NCBI RefSeq assembly: GCF_002149925.1
Contig: NZ_MSLT01000019.1
Location: 1-64,000, forward strand
Origin: Thioflexithrix psekupsensis
Lineage (GTDB): Bacteria > Pseudomonadota > Gammaproteobacteria > Beggiatoales > Beggiatoaceae
DNA length: 64,000 bases
Direction: 5' to 3'
Shown here: in pieces, positions 35,984 to 43,740 of the stretch
How positions within the stretch are numbered: the stretch's first letter is position 1
Layout: the number at the start of each line of letters is the position of its first letter
Position numbers and translations under genes: made by a program
The notes under the pieces: generated by a model
What the model was told of the DNA's origin: nothing
Database searches by the model: none
Seen by the model: the letters and a program-made list of their open reading frames with translations, nothing else

Positions 35984-38095
35984 ATGAATTACTATAAACA
36001 CTTCAAGAAAAAAACCAGCTTTTTGAACCAACGTGGCGAATATGACCGTTTTTTATTTAAAAACGCCGATTCCGCCAAGCCTCAAGCTGAGCGCATCCTG
36101 CAATTGTCTCCACAATTAGGGGAGCATGGTTATCGTTTGGAACAAGGGCTACAAAGCTCGGCCAGCGTGCATCAATCCCGATCACGGCTGCTGATTTTAT
36201 TCACTTGTTTGTTGGTGCTGGTGTTGTGGTGGATTGCGGCCAACTCAAGGGTTTATTACGACGATCCTCCCGCTTTTTTGGGCGGAGACAAAAGCCCTGA
36301 AGCCAGTTTAAAAACCTTAGCGCGTGAACCTGTCTCTATAGACGAGTTGGAATCATTTAGCGTTGAGCATTTTGCCGAATTTTTAGAAGAAACCGCCCGC
36401 GAGGAAGACAATGCCCGCGACGCAGAGATTGAAGAAAGCATCGCTTTGTATGACCCAATCAGTGGTGTTTTGCTCAATCCCTCTCCGGCTTCTCCCGACG
36501 AACCATTCTCTCCTTGGTTACAAGTCAATGTGGGGTCGGGTGATAATCTCTCGACTATCTTTGAACGACACGAATTAAATAAGCCCCAACTGTACCAAAT
36601 TCTGGCCACCGGCACCTACAGCAAACGCCTAGAACGACTCAGCCCTGAACAAAATCTACGTATTAAACGCGACGAAGCGGGAAATTTAGAAGATTTGGTT
36701 CTTACGCTTGATTTTGAACATGAACTGCACATTTATCGCAAAGACGGTAAATTTGTAGAAGAAATTCGTAAGCGTGAATTGCAACCGCGTTTAGTTTACG
36801 TGCATGGTTGCGTGGAAAATTCGCTGTACATTGATGGACAAAAAGCAGGATTGGCCAGCCATCAAATCTTAGAATTAAGAGATATTTTTAGTGATGATTT
36901 TAGACTGCGCAATTTGAAAAAAGGCGATCAATTTACTTTAATTTATCAGCAATACGTGTTTGAAAATGAAGTAGAAATAGGCGATATATTAGCCGCAGAA
37001 TTTGTTCATGCCGATAAGCCGCATTATGCCGTTCGCTTAACCGATAGCGATAATCGACGCAGCGATTACTACAATCCCACAACCGCAGGCAAAGAAGCCT
37101 TTAAAAAGCTGACTGCGCAATTAAATGGGTCTTGTCGTATTAAGAAGGAAGCCTTGACTCAAGATATTCCTGTGGCTTTGGGTAAGGTCAAATTAAATTG
37201 GGAAATGCACCCGGATAATGTGCATAACCTCTTTTTTAAAGAAAAAGACGAAACGGCTCTGTTAAGTTGGATACAGCCTAACTTAAACGATCCCAAGCAT
37301 CCTGAACCACCCGCTGCCCCCGTCATTGTGGCACAAGCCCCTGCGGCTTCGTCTGCGCGCAGCACCACTCGGCAAAATACGGCAACCGCATCGAATACCC
37401 GCACCACGCCGTCCACCACAGCCAACAAGCCACGTAACAATAATGTGGCAAGCACCGCCGCCAGTCGAGAAACCACCCGACAAACCCAAGCCAACGCTAC
37501 CCGTAACACAACTCAAACGGCAAATAATACCCGTAACAACGCCAGTTCTACGGCATCCACTTCAACCCGATCCAGCACCACGCAAACCCGCCAAAGCAGC
37601 ACAAGCACTGCCACAGCCACAGCTACCGCCGTAACGCGCACCCAAAACCGCCAAACTCAACCTAAATTAACCGCTAAATCCACCGCACCACAATGGTCAC
37701 CTGTTGAAATACCTAATGATTCACGGGCAAGAGTGATTTTAGCCAGCGCACGCAGTTTATTGGGAACGCGCTATCGTTATGGCGGCACTAGCCCCGCAAC
37801 GGGGTTTGATTGCAGTGGTTTTGTCTACTACAACATGAGCAAAGCCGGAGTCAAAGTACCCCGCACAGCACGTGAACAATATGCCCGCGCCAAACCCGTC
37901 TCCCGGAAAGAATTAAAACCCGGTGATTTGGTGTTTTTCCGCGTGAGACATAGTTATATCGATCACGTCGGCATTTATATTGGCAATAATGAGTTTATCC
38001 ATGCCGAATCCAGCCGCAAACCCGTCACCATTACCAGTTTAGATAATTCTTATTATCGTCGTTATTTCGTGGGGGGCGGTCGTCATGTTAATTAA
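35984..38095 (+). CDS. MepM-like scaffold with C-terminal NlpC/P60 peptidase
   Basis: A 703-residue envelope protein. One transmembrane anchor (LLILFTCLLVLVLWWIAAN, about 68-87) is followed by an OapA/LysM-like segment (VGSGDNLSTIFERHELN near 181) and a Csd3/MepM-type domain (about 265-365, VHGCVENSLYIDG through YYNPTTAG). A Thr/Ser/Asn-rich linker (about 446-575) leads to an NlpC/P60 domain with Cys 610 (FDCSGFV), His 661 (DHVGIYIG) and His 673. NlpC/P60 enzymes cut peptidoglycan stem peptides. MepM relatives normally end in an M23 metallopeptidase, so the catalytic domain appears exchanged. The next gene overlaps by 11 nt. Confidence 0.88.
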   Translation: MNYYKHFKKKTSFLNQRGEYDRFLFKNADSAKPQAERILQLSPQLGEHGYRLEQGLQSSASVHQSRSRLLILFTCLLVLVLWWIAANSRVYYDDPPAFLGGDKSPEASLKTLAREPVSIDELESFSVEHFAEFLEETAREEDNARDAEIEESIALYDPISGVLLNPSPASPDEPFSPWLQVNVGSGDNLSTIFERHELNKPQLYQILATGTYSKRLERLSPEQNLRIKRDEAGNLEDLVLTLDFEHELHIYRKDGKFVEEIRKRELQPRLVYVHGCVENSLYIDGQKAGLASHQILELRDIFSDDFRLRNLKKGDQFTLIYQQYVFENEVEIGDILAAEFVHADKPHYAVRLTDSDNRRSDYYNPTTAGKEAFKKLTAQLNGSCRIKKEALTQDIPVALGKVKLNWEMHPDNVHNLFFKEKDETALLSWIQPNLNDPKHPEPPAAPVIVAQAPAASSARSTTRQNTATASNTRTTPSTTANKPRNNNVASTAASRETTRQTQANATRNTTQTANNTRNNASSTASTSTRSSTTQTRQSSTSTATATATAVTRTQNRQTQPKLTAKSTAPQWSPVEIPNDSRARVILASARSLLGTRYRYGGTSPATGFDCSGFVYYNMSKAGVKVPRTAREQYARAKPVSRKELKPGDLVFFRVRHSYIDHVGIYIGNNEFIHAESSRKPVTITSLDNSYYRRYFVGGGRHVN

Positions 38096-39155
38096 TACTT
38101 TTGCTCATTTGAATGGCGCGTTAAAACCCGCTCGTGGTCTTTTCTTGATTCTGTTGCTGTTGAATGTTCATGCCACTGTTTTTGCGAAAGAAGTAATCAC
38201 AGTGGCGGGTGTGGGCGATGTCATGTTGGGTACGGATTATCCCCAAGACGATCTCCCCCCCAATCAAGGGCAAGATTTGATGAAAGCGGTACAAAGTATC
38301 TTACAGGAAGCTGATCTGGCTTTTGGGAATTTGGAAGGGGCGGTTTTGGACGGCGGACAGAGCAGCAAAGTGGGTTGTAAAAATTGTTTTGCGTTTCGGA
38401 TGCCAGAATATCTTGCGCCACTATTGCCGGCGGCCGGATTTGATGTCATGAGCGTGGCCAATAATCATGCCCGCGATTTTGGCTTGCAAGGCTTCAAAAA
38501 TACCGAACGTCTCTTAGGTGAAATGGGAATTGAATACGCAGGCTCAGAAGAACGTCCCTCAGTGACTTTTGTCAAGGATGGAGTACGTTATGGTTTTGCG
38601 GCTTTTTCCGCCAATCAAGGCATGGCTGATCTGCGTGATATTCCGACTGCCCAGCGTATTGTGCGCGATTTGGCGAATAACAGTGACATTGTGATAGTGT
38701 CTTTCCACGGCGGTGCAGAGGGCAGATCGCACCAGCGTGTCACCCGTCGCATGGAAACGTTTTACGGAGAAAACCGCGGCAATGTGTATGAATTTGCTCA
38801 TGCGGTGGTTGATGCGGGGGCGGACATTGTTTTTGGACACGGGCCTCATGTGACTCGTGCGGTGGAAGTGTATCAAGATCGTTTTATCGCCTATAGTCTG
38901 GGTAATTTCTGCACTTATGGCCCATTTAACGTCAGCGGACCCAATGGAGTTGCTCCAATTATTACTGTACACGTTACACCCAGTGGCGAATTTGTCAAAG
39001 CCCACGTCACCTCGACCCGCCAAGAAAAACGCGGACGAGTGTTATTAGATGATTCAAACCAAGTCTTGAAACTGCTCCAGAAATTGACACAAACCGATTT
39101 TCCCGAACAAAAGTTGCTCATCAATGATTCCGGGTGGATTGAACAAAAACGTTAA
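38085..39155 (+). CDS. CapA family (PGA_cap) metallophosphatase-like protein
   Basis: A 356-residue protein with an N-terminal hydrophobic signal (GLFLILLLLNVHATVFA) and the calcineurin-like CapA core: GVGDVMLG, AFGNLEG, SVANNHARDFG, VSFHGGAEG and VFGHGPHVTR. Named for poly-gamma-glutamate capsule synthesis, most family members are of unknown function; with no capBC nearby, a general envelope role is likelier. It overlaps the NlpC/P60 hydrolase gene by 11 nt, so the two are probably made together and may share work on peptidoglycan or its peptides. Confidence 0.86.
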   Translation: MLINTFAHLNGALKPARGLFLILLLLNVHATVFAKEVITVAGVGDVMLGTDYPQDDLPPNQGQDLMKAVQSILQEADLAFGNLEGAVLDGGQSSKVGCKNCFAFRMPEYLAPLLPAAGFDVMSVANNHARDFGLQGFKNTERLLGEMGIEYAGSEERPSVTFVKDGVRYGFAAFSANQGMADLRDIPTAQRIVRDLANNSDIVIVSFHGGAEGRSHQRVTRRMETFYGENRGNVYEFAHAVVDAGADIVFGHGPHVTRAVEVYQDRFIAYSLGNFCTYGPFNVSGPNGVAPIITVHVTPSGEFVKAHVTSTRQEKRGRVLLDDSNQVLKLLQKLTQTDFPEQKLLINDSGWIEQKR

Positions 39156-39161
39156 TTTAGC

Positions 39162-39193
39162 CCGTTGAGACGCACGGGCGTGTGTCTCAACGG
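39162..39193. terminator. Hairpin between convergent CapA-like and SHOCT genes
   Basis: CCGTTGAGAC (39162-39171) pairs with GTCTCAACGG (39184-39193), and the stem continues inward to about 14 bp around a GGGC loop. It lies in the 44-nt gap of two converging genes. The flanks are A/T-rich but there is no long T-run on the plus side. Confidence 0.65.
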
Positions 39194-39199
39194 AAAAAA

Positions 39200-39973
39200 T
39201 TACAACCGCGCTAACAATTCTGCTTTCTTCTTCAAAAACTCTTCTTCAGATAAAATCCCCTTTTGTTTCAATTCGGCCAAACGTTCAATTTTGCCGAAAA
39301 TATCGCTTTCTGCGGCTGAATCAGAAAAGGACTCAGCGGGCGGTAAATTCGACGAATTGTTAGACGAATCAGGGGAATAAGACACATTGGATGAATTCGG
39401 CAAAGTGCCTGATCCCCGCAGCAAAGGCAAACGCAAGACATCTACCGTCCCATATTGACTGTTAAACAATACAGAACCACCCGACCCTTGCTGCTGCGAA
39501 AAACCAGAGATAGCGTGATCTTGGGTATCGTAAACAGAAAGCTGCCCATTAATTTGTAACGCTAAACGTCGTTTATCGGAAAAATAGGCGTAACGCATTT
39601 GATTTTGCGAGCCGCTGGCTGACGGATAACCTAATTCAGACGGCCACCAATTATTCCCTGATGACATCCCATAACCACCGCCAGACGCAACAGGAAGCGG
39701 CTTAATAAGCGTTTGCGAAGCCAATTGTTGCGACAATTCCGAACATAAACCATTGACCAGTGTTTTCAACTGATAATTAAACATATCCCCCACCATGGTC
39801 ATGCCCCCTTGCATCCACTGGCCGCTGCCTCCTAATTCAGGGTGAGAAAATTGCGCCATCGTGCCATTGCCATTCAACACGGCTTGTAACAGGGTTGTTA
39901 CTGCATCTACGCTCACGCCATAGCGTCGTGACAGGTCATTGACAAGGTATTCACCTTGCTCAGTTAAATTCAT
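39200..39973 (-). CDS. SHOCT domain protein
   Basis: 257 residues. The last ~32 residues (KIERLAELKQKGILSEEEFLKKKAELLARL) are a textbook SHOCT domain, a short helical module thought to mediate oligomerisation. The N-terminal part (LTEQGEYLVNDLSRRYGVSVDAV) looks like a small helical, possibly DNA- or protein-binding segment. The middle is Gly/Ser-rich with a beta-rich section (RRLALQINGQLSVYDTQDHAISGFSQQQ). No signal peptide. Function unknown; similar proteins are widespread but uncharacterised. Confidence 0.85.
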   Translation of the reverse strand: MNLTEQGEYLVNDLSRRYGVSVDAVTTLLQAVLNGNGTMAQFSHPELGGSGQWMQGGMTMVGDMFNYQLKTLVNGLCSELSQQLASQTLIKPLPVASGGGYGMSSGNNWWPSELGYPSASGSQNQMRYAYFSDKRRLALQINGQLSVYDTQDHAISGFSQQQGSGGSVLFNSQYGTVDVLRLPLLRGSGTLPNSSNVSYSPDSSNNSSNLPPAESFSDSAAESDIFGKIERLAELKQKGILSEEEFLKKKAELLARL

Positions 39974-40091
39974 TTCATTAAACTCCCCATTGTGTGAATC
40001 ACCAATATGGTAGTGTCATTCAATCATATCAATTTTTATCTACAAAATAGCCTGTATTAATCATAAAATAATTGTAGAAGCAATTGCTTAT

Positions 40092-40120
40092 TTGTGTTGC
40101 TTGATTGAATTGTCTATAAT
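40092..40120 (+). promoter_or_regulatory. Sigma-70 promoter for the rhodanese gene
   Basis: TTGTGT, a 17-bp spacer and a perfect TATAAT at 40115-40120, about 160 nt before the ATG. The otherwise empty 307-nt gap from 39973 to 40280 is AT-rich and shows no gene. Confidence 0.55.
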
Positions 40121-40279
40121 TGGCCTGATCAAAAGTGCGTATTTTTTTAGATTATCCGCACGTATTGATTTTATCCCTTTATTTTAACGATAAAAAAAGC
40201 TAACTTTTCCATTCACCCCTTATTTTGACTGTATCAAGCCCGAAAAAACAGTTAAAATTAGCCCGCGAGGCAAGAAAAA

Positions 40280-40720
40280 ATGACTGACGGTGTTCTTTCA
40301 ATCACGCCCAAAGACGCATGGCAATTATTACAAGAAAACCCTAAAACAGTGTTAATTGATGTGCGTTCAGAAATGGAATTTTTATTTATTGGCCACCCTA
40401 AAGGAGCTATTCATATTTCTTGGATTGATGGCCCTGAATGGGTGCAAAATCCTCATTTTGTTCGAGATGTGCGTAAAGTGGTTTTGGGGGGAATTATTGA
40501 TGATATTGAAGACCCCAATCATCCCGTGCAAAGTGTGCCGATTCTGTTAATTTGCCGCAGCGGGGCGCGCTCGTTAGAAGCGGGAAAACTGCTGGTACAA
40601 GAAGGGTTTAAGCACGTTTACAATGTGCTAGAAGGGTTTGAAGGCGCATTGGATCATGAACACCATCGCAGCACTTTAGGCGGTTGGCGATTTCATGGGC
40701 TGCCGTGGGAACAGTGTTAA
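40280..40720 (+). CDS. Rhodanese-like sulfurtransferase domain protein
   Basis: A 146-residue single rhodanese domain. VLIDVRSEMEFLFIGHPKGAIHISW is the CH2A-type motif, and the active-site loop is ICRSGARS with the catalytic Cys, followed by LLVQEGFKHVYNVLEGFEG. Such domains carry persulfide sulfur or bind anions such as arsenate. The CRSGARS loop is of the sulfurtransferase type. In a presumed sulfur oxidiser it may handle sulfane sulfur; this is inference. No partner genes are adjacent. No signal peptide, so it is cytoplasmic. Confidence 0.9.
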   Translation: MTDGVLSITPKDAWQLLQENPKTVLIDVRSEMEFLFIGHPKGAIHISWIDGPEWVQNPHFVRDVRKVVLGGIIDDIEDPNHPVQSVPILLICRSGARSLEAGKLLVQEGFKHVYNVLEGFEGALDHEHHRSTLGGWRFHGLPWEQC

Positions 40721-40753
40721 TGACTTATTAAAAAAATTAAGTTAAAAAATTTC

Positions 40754-40793
40754 ACGGAGGATAATATAAACTCGATTTATAATTATTCTCCGT
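40754..40793. other. Strong hairpin upstream of the hybrid kinase
   Basis: ACGGAGGATAATATAAA and TTTATAATTATTCTCCGT form an almost complete 17-bp stem around a CTCG loop. It holds a GGAGG sequence that would be masked when folded. No T-tract follows, so it is either a terminator lacking a tail for the rhodanese gene or a leader structure of the next gene. Confidence 0.55.
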
Positions 40794-40861
40794 CGTGGTT
40801 AAGCAATAAAAAACAATTATTTCTCTGCAAAGAAAACATCAAAAAAGTGATCGCCAACTTC

Positions 40862-42640
40862 ATGAGCTACGACAGCGACGACGTGATGCCATCTGTCCAT
40901 TTCGATGAATTAACCGATTTGCGGCAATTGGTTGAGCAGTTGCGCCGCGAAAAAGCAGATTTAGAACTGTTATTAGAAACCACCACCGAACACGCCGACG
41001 CGGTGGAAGAAGCGTTAATCACCGCCAGAGAAATTGCAGAAGAAGCCACCCGCGCTAAATCCGAATTTTTAGCCAATATGAGCCACGAAATTCGCACCCC
41101 TTTAAATGGCGTAATTGGCATGACTGCTTTATTGCAAGAAACCTCGCTTACTTTAGAACAACAAGAATATGTCCAAACTATCCGTAACAGCGGTGAAATT
41201 TTATTAACTTTAATTAATGATATTTTAGATTTTTCCAAAATAGAAGCGGGTAAATTAGAACTAGAACAACGTGCTTTTGATTTGCGTTTATGTGTAGAAG
41301 AATCATTAGAATTAGTCAGTAATAAAGCCTTTGAAAAAGGCTTAAATTTAATTTATCACATTCACCGAGATACGCCTGATATTGTCGTGGGAGACAGTAC
41401 GCGCTTAAAACAAATTTTGGTGAATTTATTAAGCAATGCCGTCAAATTTACCGCTCACGGCGAGGTGACCGTACAGGTTTCGGCGCGGGCTTTGTCTCAA
41501 GAAGAAACCCACCATCACGACATTTTATTTGCAGTTCAAGACACGGGAATTGGCATTCCTCCCCATCGAATGCACCGCTTATTCCAATCATTTTCCCAAG
41601 TTGACAGTTCTACAACTAGAGAATATGGCGGCACAGGATTAGGATTAACCATTTGCAAACGCTTAACCGAATTAATGCAGGGAGAAATTTGGGTCGAAAG
41701 CGAATTTGGCATAGGCTCAACGTTTTATTTCTCCATTCGTGCCGAATCAAATCGCACCAAACCCTATTATTACTTAAAACAGATTTCACCCCAATTACAA
41801 GATAAAACCTTATTAATTTACAGCGAAAATCATAATAATCTTAGCTTATTATCACAAGAATTATTAGGTTGGGGATTGCGCTTAGAAATGTGCCAAACAT
41901 TGCCTTTTATGTTAGCCCGTTTAATGCAGGCAGATTGCACTTTTGCTTTAATTGATCTATTGCCATTTAATGCAGAAAAACGCACCCAAATACTGGCCTG
42001 TTGCCAACAGAACAAAACCCCAGTGATTTTAATGCTACCCCCACAATATTGCATTGAATTCCCGCTAGATAATATTTTTCATTATCATTTAACGAAACCG
42101 ATTAAATATGGAAAATTATTTAAATTATTAGCCCAGAGTTTAGCCACCCAAGCACAAGCCATTCATCAGTCTTCTTATGGCAGTGTCGCGGCAACATCTC
42201 CTGTGGTTTCTCTATCCACTCCTACCACCACTGAAACAATGACAACTTCATCTATGCGAATCTTATTGGCAGAAGACAATGCCGTCAACCAAAAAGTGGC
42301 TTTGTTATTATTAAAACGACTTGGTTATGAAGCAGATTTAGCGTGCGATGGTGCGCAAGTTTTAACGGCATTAACCCAAAAAACTTATGATTTAATTTTA
42401 ATGGATGTACAAATGCCCGAATTAGACGGATTAGAAACCACCCGACGCATTCGCCAATTATCCGAATTAAAAACACAACCCCACACCATCGCCATGACCG
42501 CTAATGCCATGGAAGGCGACCGAGAATCTTGCATAAAAGCAGGAATGAATGATTATTTAAGCAAACCCATTTCCCGTGAAGAATTATCCAGTAAACTCGA
42601 TGCGTTGGCAAAAGGCTTAATTGCCGCTAAAAACAATTAA
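40862..42640 (+). CDS. Soluble hybrid sensor histidine kinase / response regulator
   Basis: A 592-residue cytoplasmic kinase without transmembrane segments. An N-terminal coiled coil (about 10-65) leads into HisKA with His 75 in NMSHEIRTPLNGVIG, HATPase with NLLSNAVKFTAHGEV, DTGIGIPP and GGTGLGLTICKRL, then a degenerate receiver-like domain (about 300-425) that lacks the Asp pocket, and a full receiver with Asp 515 (LILMDVQMPELDG) and the late Lys (YLSKP). This is the BarA/ArcB-like hybrid layout minus the sensor and Hpt parts. The stimulus and phosphotransfer partner are not evident. A GTG at 40847 is an alternative start; neither has a clear ribosome site. Confidence 0.9.
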   Translation: MSYDSDDVMPSVHFDELTDLRQLVEQLRREKADLELLLETTTEHADAVEEALITAREIAEEATRAKSEFLANMSHEIRTPLNGVIGMTALLQETSLTLEQQEYVQTIRNSGEILLTLINDILDFSKIEAGKLELEQRAFDLRLCVEESLELVSNKAFEKGLNLIYHIHRDTPDIVVGDSTRLKQILVNLLSNAVKFTAHGEVTVQVSARALSQEETHHHDILFAVQDTGIGIPPHRMHRLFQSFSQVDSSTTREYGGTGLGLTICKRLTELMQGEIWVESEFGIGSTFYFSIRAESNRTKPYYYLKQISPQLQDKTLLIYSENHNNLSLLSQELLGWGLRLEMCQTLPFMLARLMQADCTFALIDLLPFNAEKRTQILACCQQNKTPVILMLPPQYCIEFPLDNIFHYHLTKPIKYGKLFKLLAQSLATQAQAIHQSSYGSVAATSPVVSLSTPTTTETMTTSSMRILLAEDNAVNQKVALLLLKRLGYEADLACDGAQVLTALTQKTYDLILMDVQMPELDGLETTRRIRQLSELKTQPHTIAMTANAMEGDRESCIKAGMNDYLSKPISREELSSKLDALAKGLIAAKNN

Positions 42641-42654
42641 CAATCAAAAGAAAT

Positions 42655-42930
42655 TTATTGATGATGCGAGTCTTTTTCATCAGATTCTTTTTTACTGCCC
42701 GATTGTCCCATCATGGCTTGCCAGATGGTTTTTTGCAAGGTACTGAGGGCTTGCAAATGTTCAGGTAAAAAAGGTTTCATGAGCGTCGCAGGGTCAAAGC
42801 CTTCCACTCCCGCGGACATATTGCGTCGGATAATTTCCAACATTTCGTCTTGTAATGGCGTTAAATCGGGCAAGCCAAAAAAATTGCGTAATTCTTGTGG
42901 TGTTGCTTCAATATCGATTTTTATTTTCAT
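42655..42930 (-). CDS. DUF6489-like small protein
   Basis: A 91-residue protein opening MKIKIDIEATPQELRNFFGLPDLTPLQ, the pattern of a small conserved proteobacterial family (recalled as DUF6489). It has a short beta strand, then helices, and a charged Lys/Ser/Asp/His tail. No membrane segment. Function unknown; a phasin-like or regulatory role has no support here. It lies just upstream of nothing on its strand and 48 nt after rsmE, so it may be co-transcribed with rsmE. Confidence 0.8.
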   Translation of the reverse strand: MKIKIDIEATPQELRNFFGLPDLTPLQDEMLEIIRRNMSAGVEGFDPATLMKPFLPEHLQALSTLQKTIWQAMMGQSGSKKESDEKDSHHQ

Positions 42931-42978
42931 CGCGTAAAGCTCTTTTAAAAAGGAAAGTAATGATAATGCAATGTTTAT

Positions 42979-43725
42979 TTAAATACGCTTCAAAGGCTGC
43001 CAATCTCCCCATAACCACTGGCATAGTGTCAGTGTAGCACTTGAAGCCGTTTCTGTGCGTAAAATTCGTGTACCTAAACGCACTTTTTTGTAATTCATTT
43101 GGGTGGCCATCGCCAATTCTTCCGAAGCCAAGCCTCCTTCCGCACCAATTAAGACCGCCACTGATTTTACCTTTATTTCATTGAAATCAGTGAGATAATT
43201 CTCTGCGCTGGGGTCTAAAACCAAAGACAAATCCGTTTGTACACTCCGCAAGCCTGCATCCAAAGGTTGCAATTCGTCCAAACGCGGCAAATAAGCGCGT
43301 CCACACTGCTCACACGCACTGGCTACAATTCGCAGCCAATGTCCTTGTCGCTTGTCACGTCGGGCGTTATCCACAGGCGGGCTGCGGGCGGTGATCACAG
43401 GAACAATTCGCGTCACCCCCAATTCTGTTGCTTTTTGCAGGCTATAATCCATATGTTCGGGTCGAGCCAATGCCTGCACCAATACCGTTTCTAAAGGCGA
43501 TTCATTCGTGACAAAATAGCCTTCATGCAATTGCAACATAGCCATTTTTTTATCGGCATGAATTAAAGTGGCATGATAATCCCAATTTAAGCCATTAAAA
43601 ACAATCAGCGATTCGCCTACTTTTAGCCGTAAAACATGAAGCAAATAATGAGCAGTTTCTAAGGGTAAGCGTACTTCTTGATGGGCAGTTAAAACGGCAT
43701 CAAGATAAACCCGCGAAATTCGCAT
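42979..43725 (-). CDS. rsmE: 16S rRNA (uracil-1498-N3)-methyltransferase
   Basis: A 248-residue SPOUT methyltransferase that makes m3U1498 in the 30S decoding region. The N-terminal PUA-like domain starts MRISRVYLDAVL; the C-terminal knot has LVQALARPEHMDYSLQKATELGV, then VLIGAEGGLASEE and LGTRILRTETASSATL. The length is typical. AGGA lies 8 nt before the ATG. It lies 15 nt downstream of the repeat-containing membrane protein gene and is followed by the DUF6489-like gene, all on the minus strand. Confidence 0.95.
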   Translation of the reverse strand: MRISRVYLDAVLTAHQEVRLPLETAHYLLHVLRLKVGESLIVFNGLNWDYHATLIHADKKMAMLQLHEGYFVTNESPLETVLVQALARPEHMDYSLQKATELGVTRIVPVITARSPPVDNARRDKRQGHWLRIVASACEQCGRAYLPRLDELQPLDAGLRSVQTDLSLVLDPSAENYLTDFNEIKVKSVAVLIGAEGGLASEELAMATQMNYKKVRLGTRILRTETASSATLTLCQWLWGDWQPLKRI

Positions 43726-43740
43726 AAAGCCAGTCCTAGA

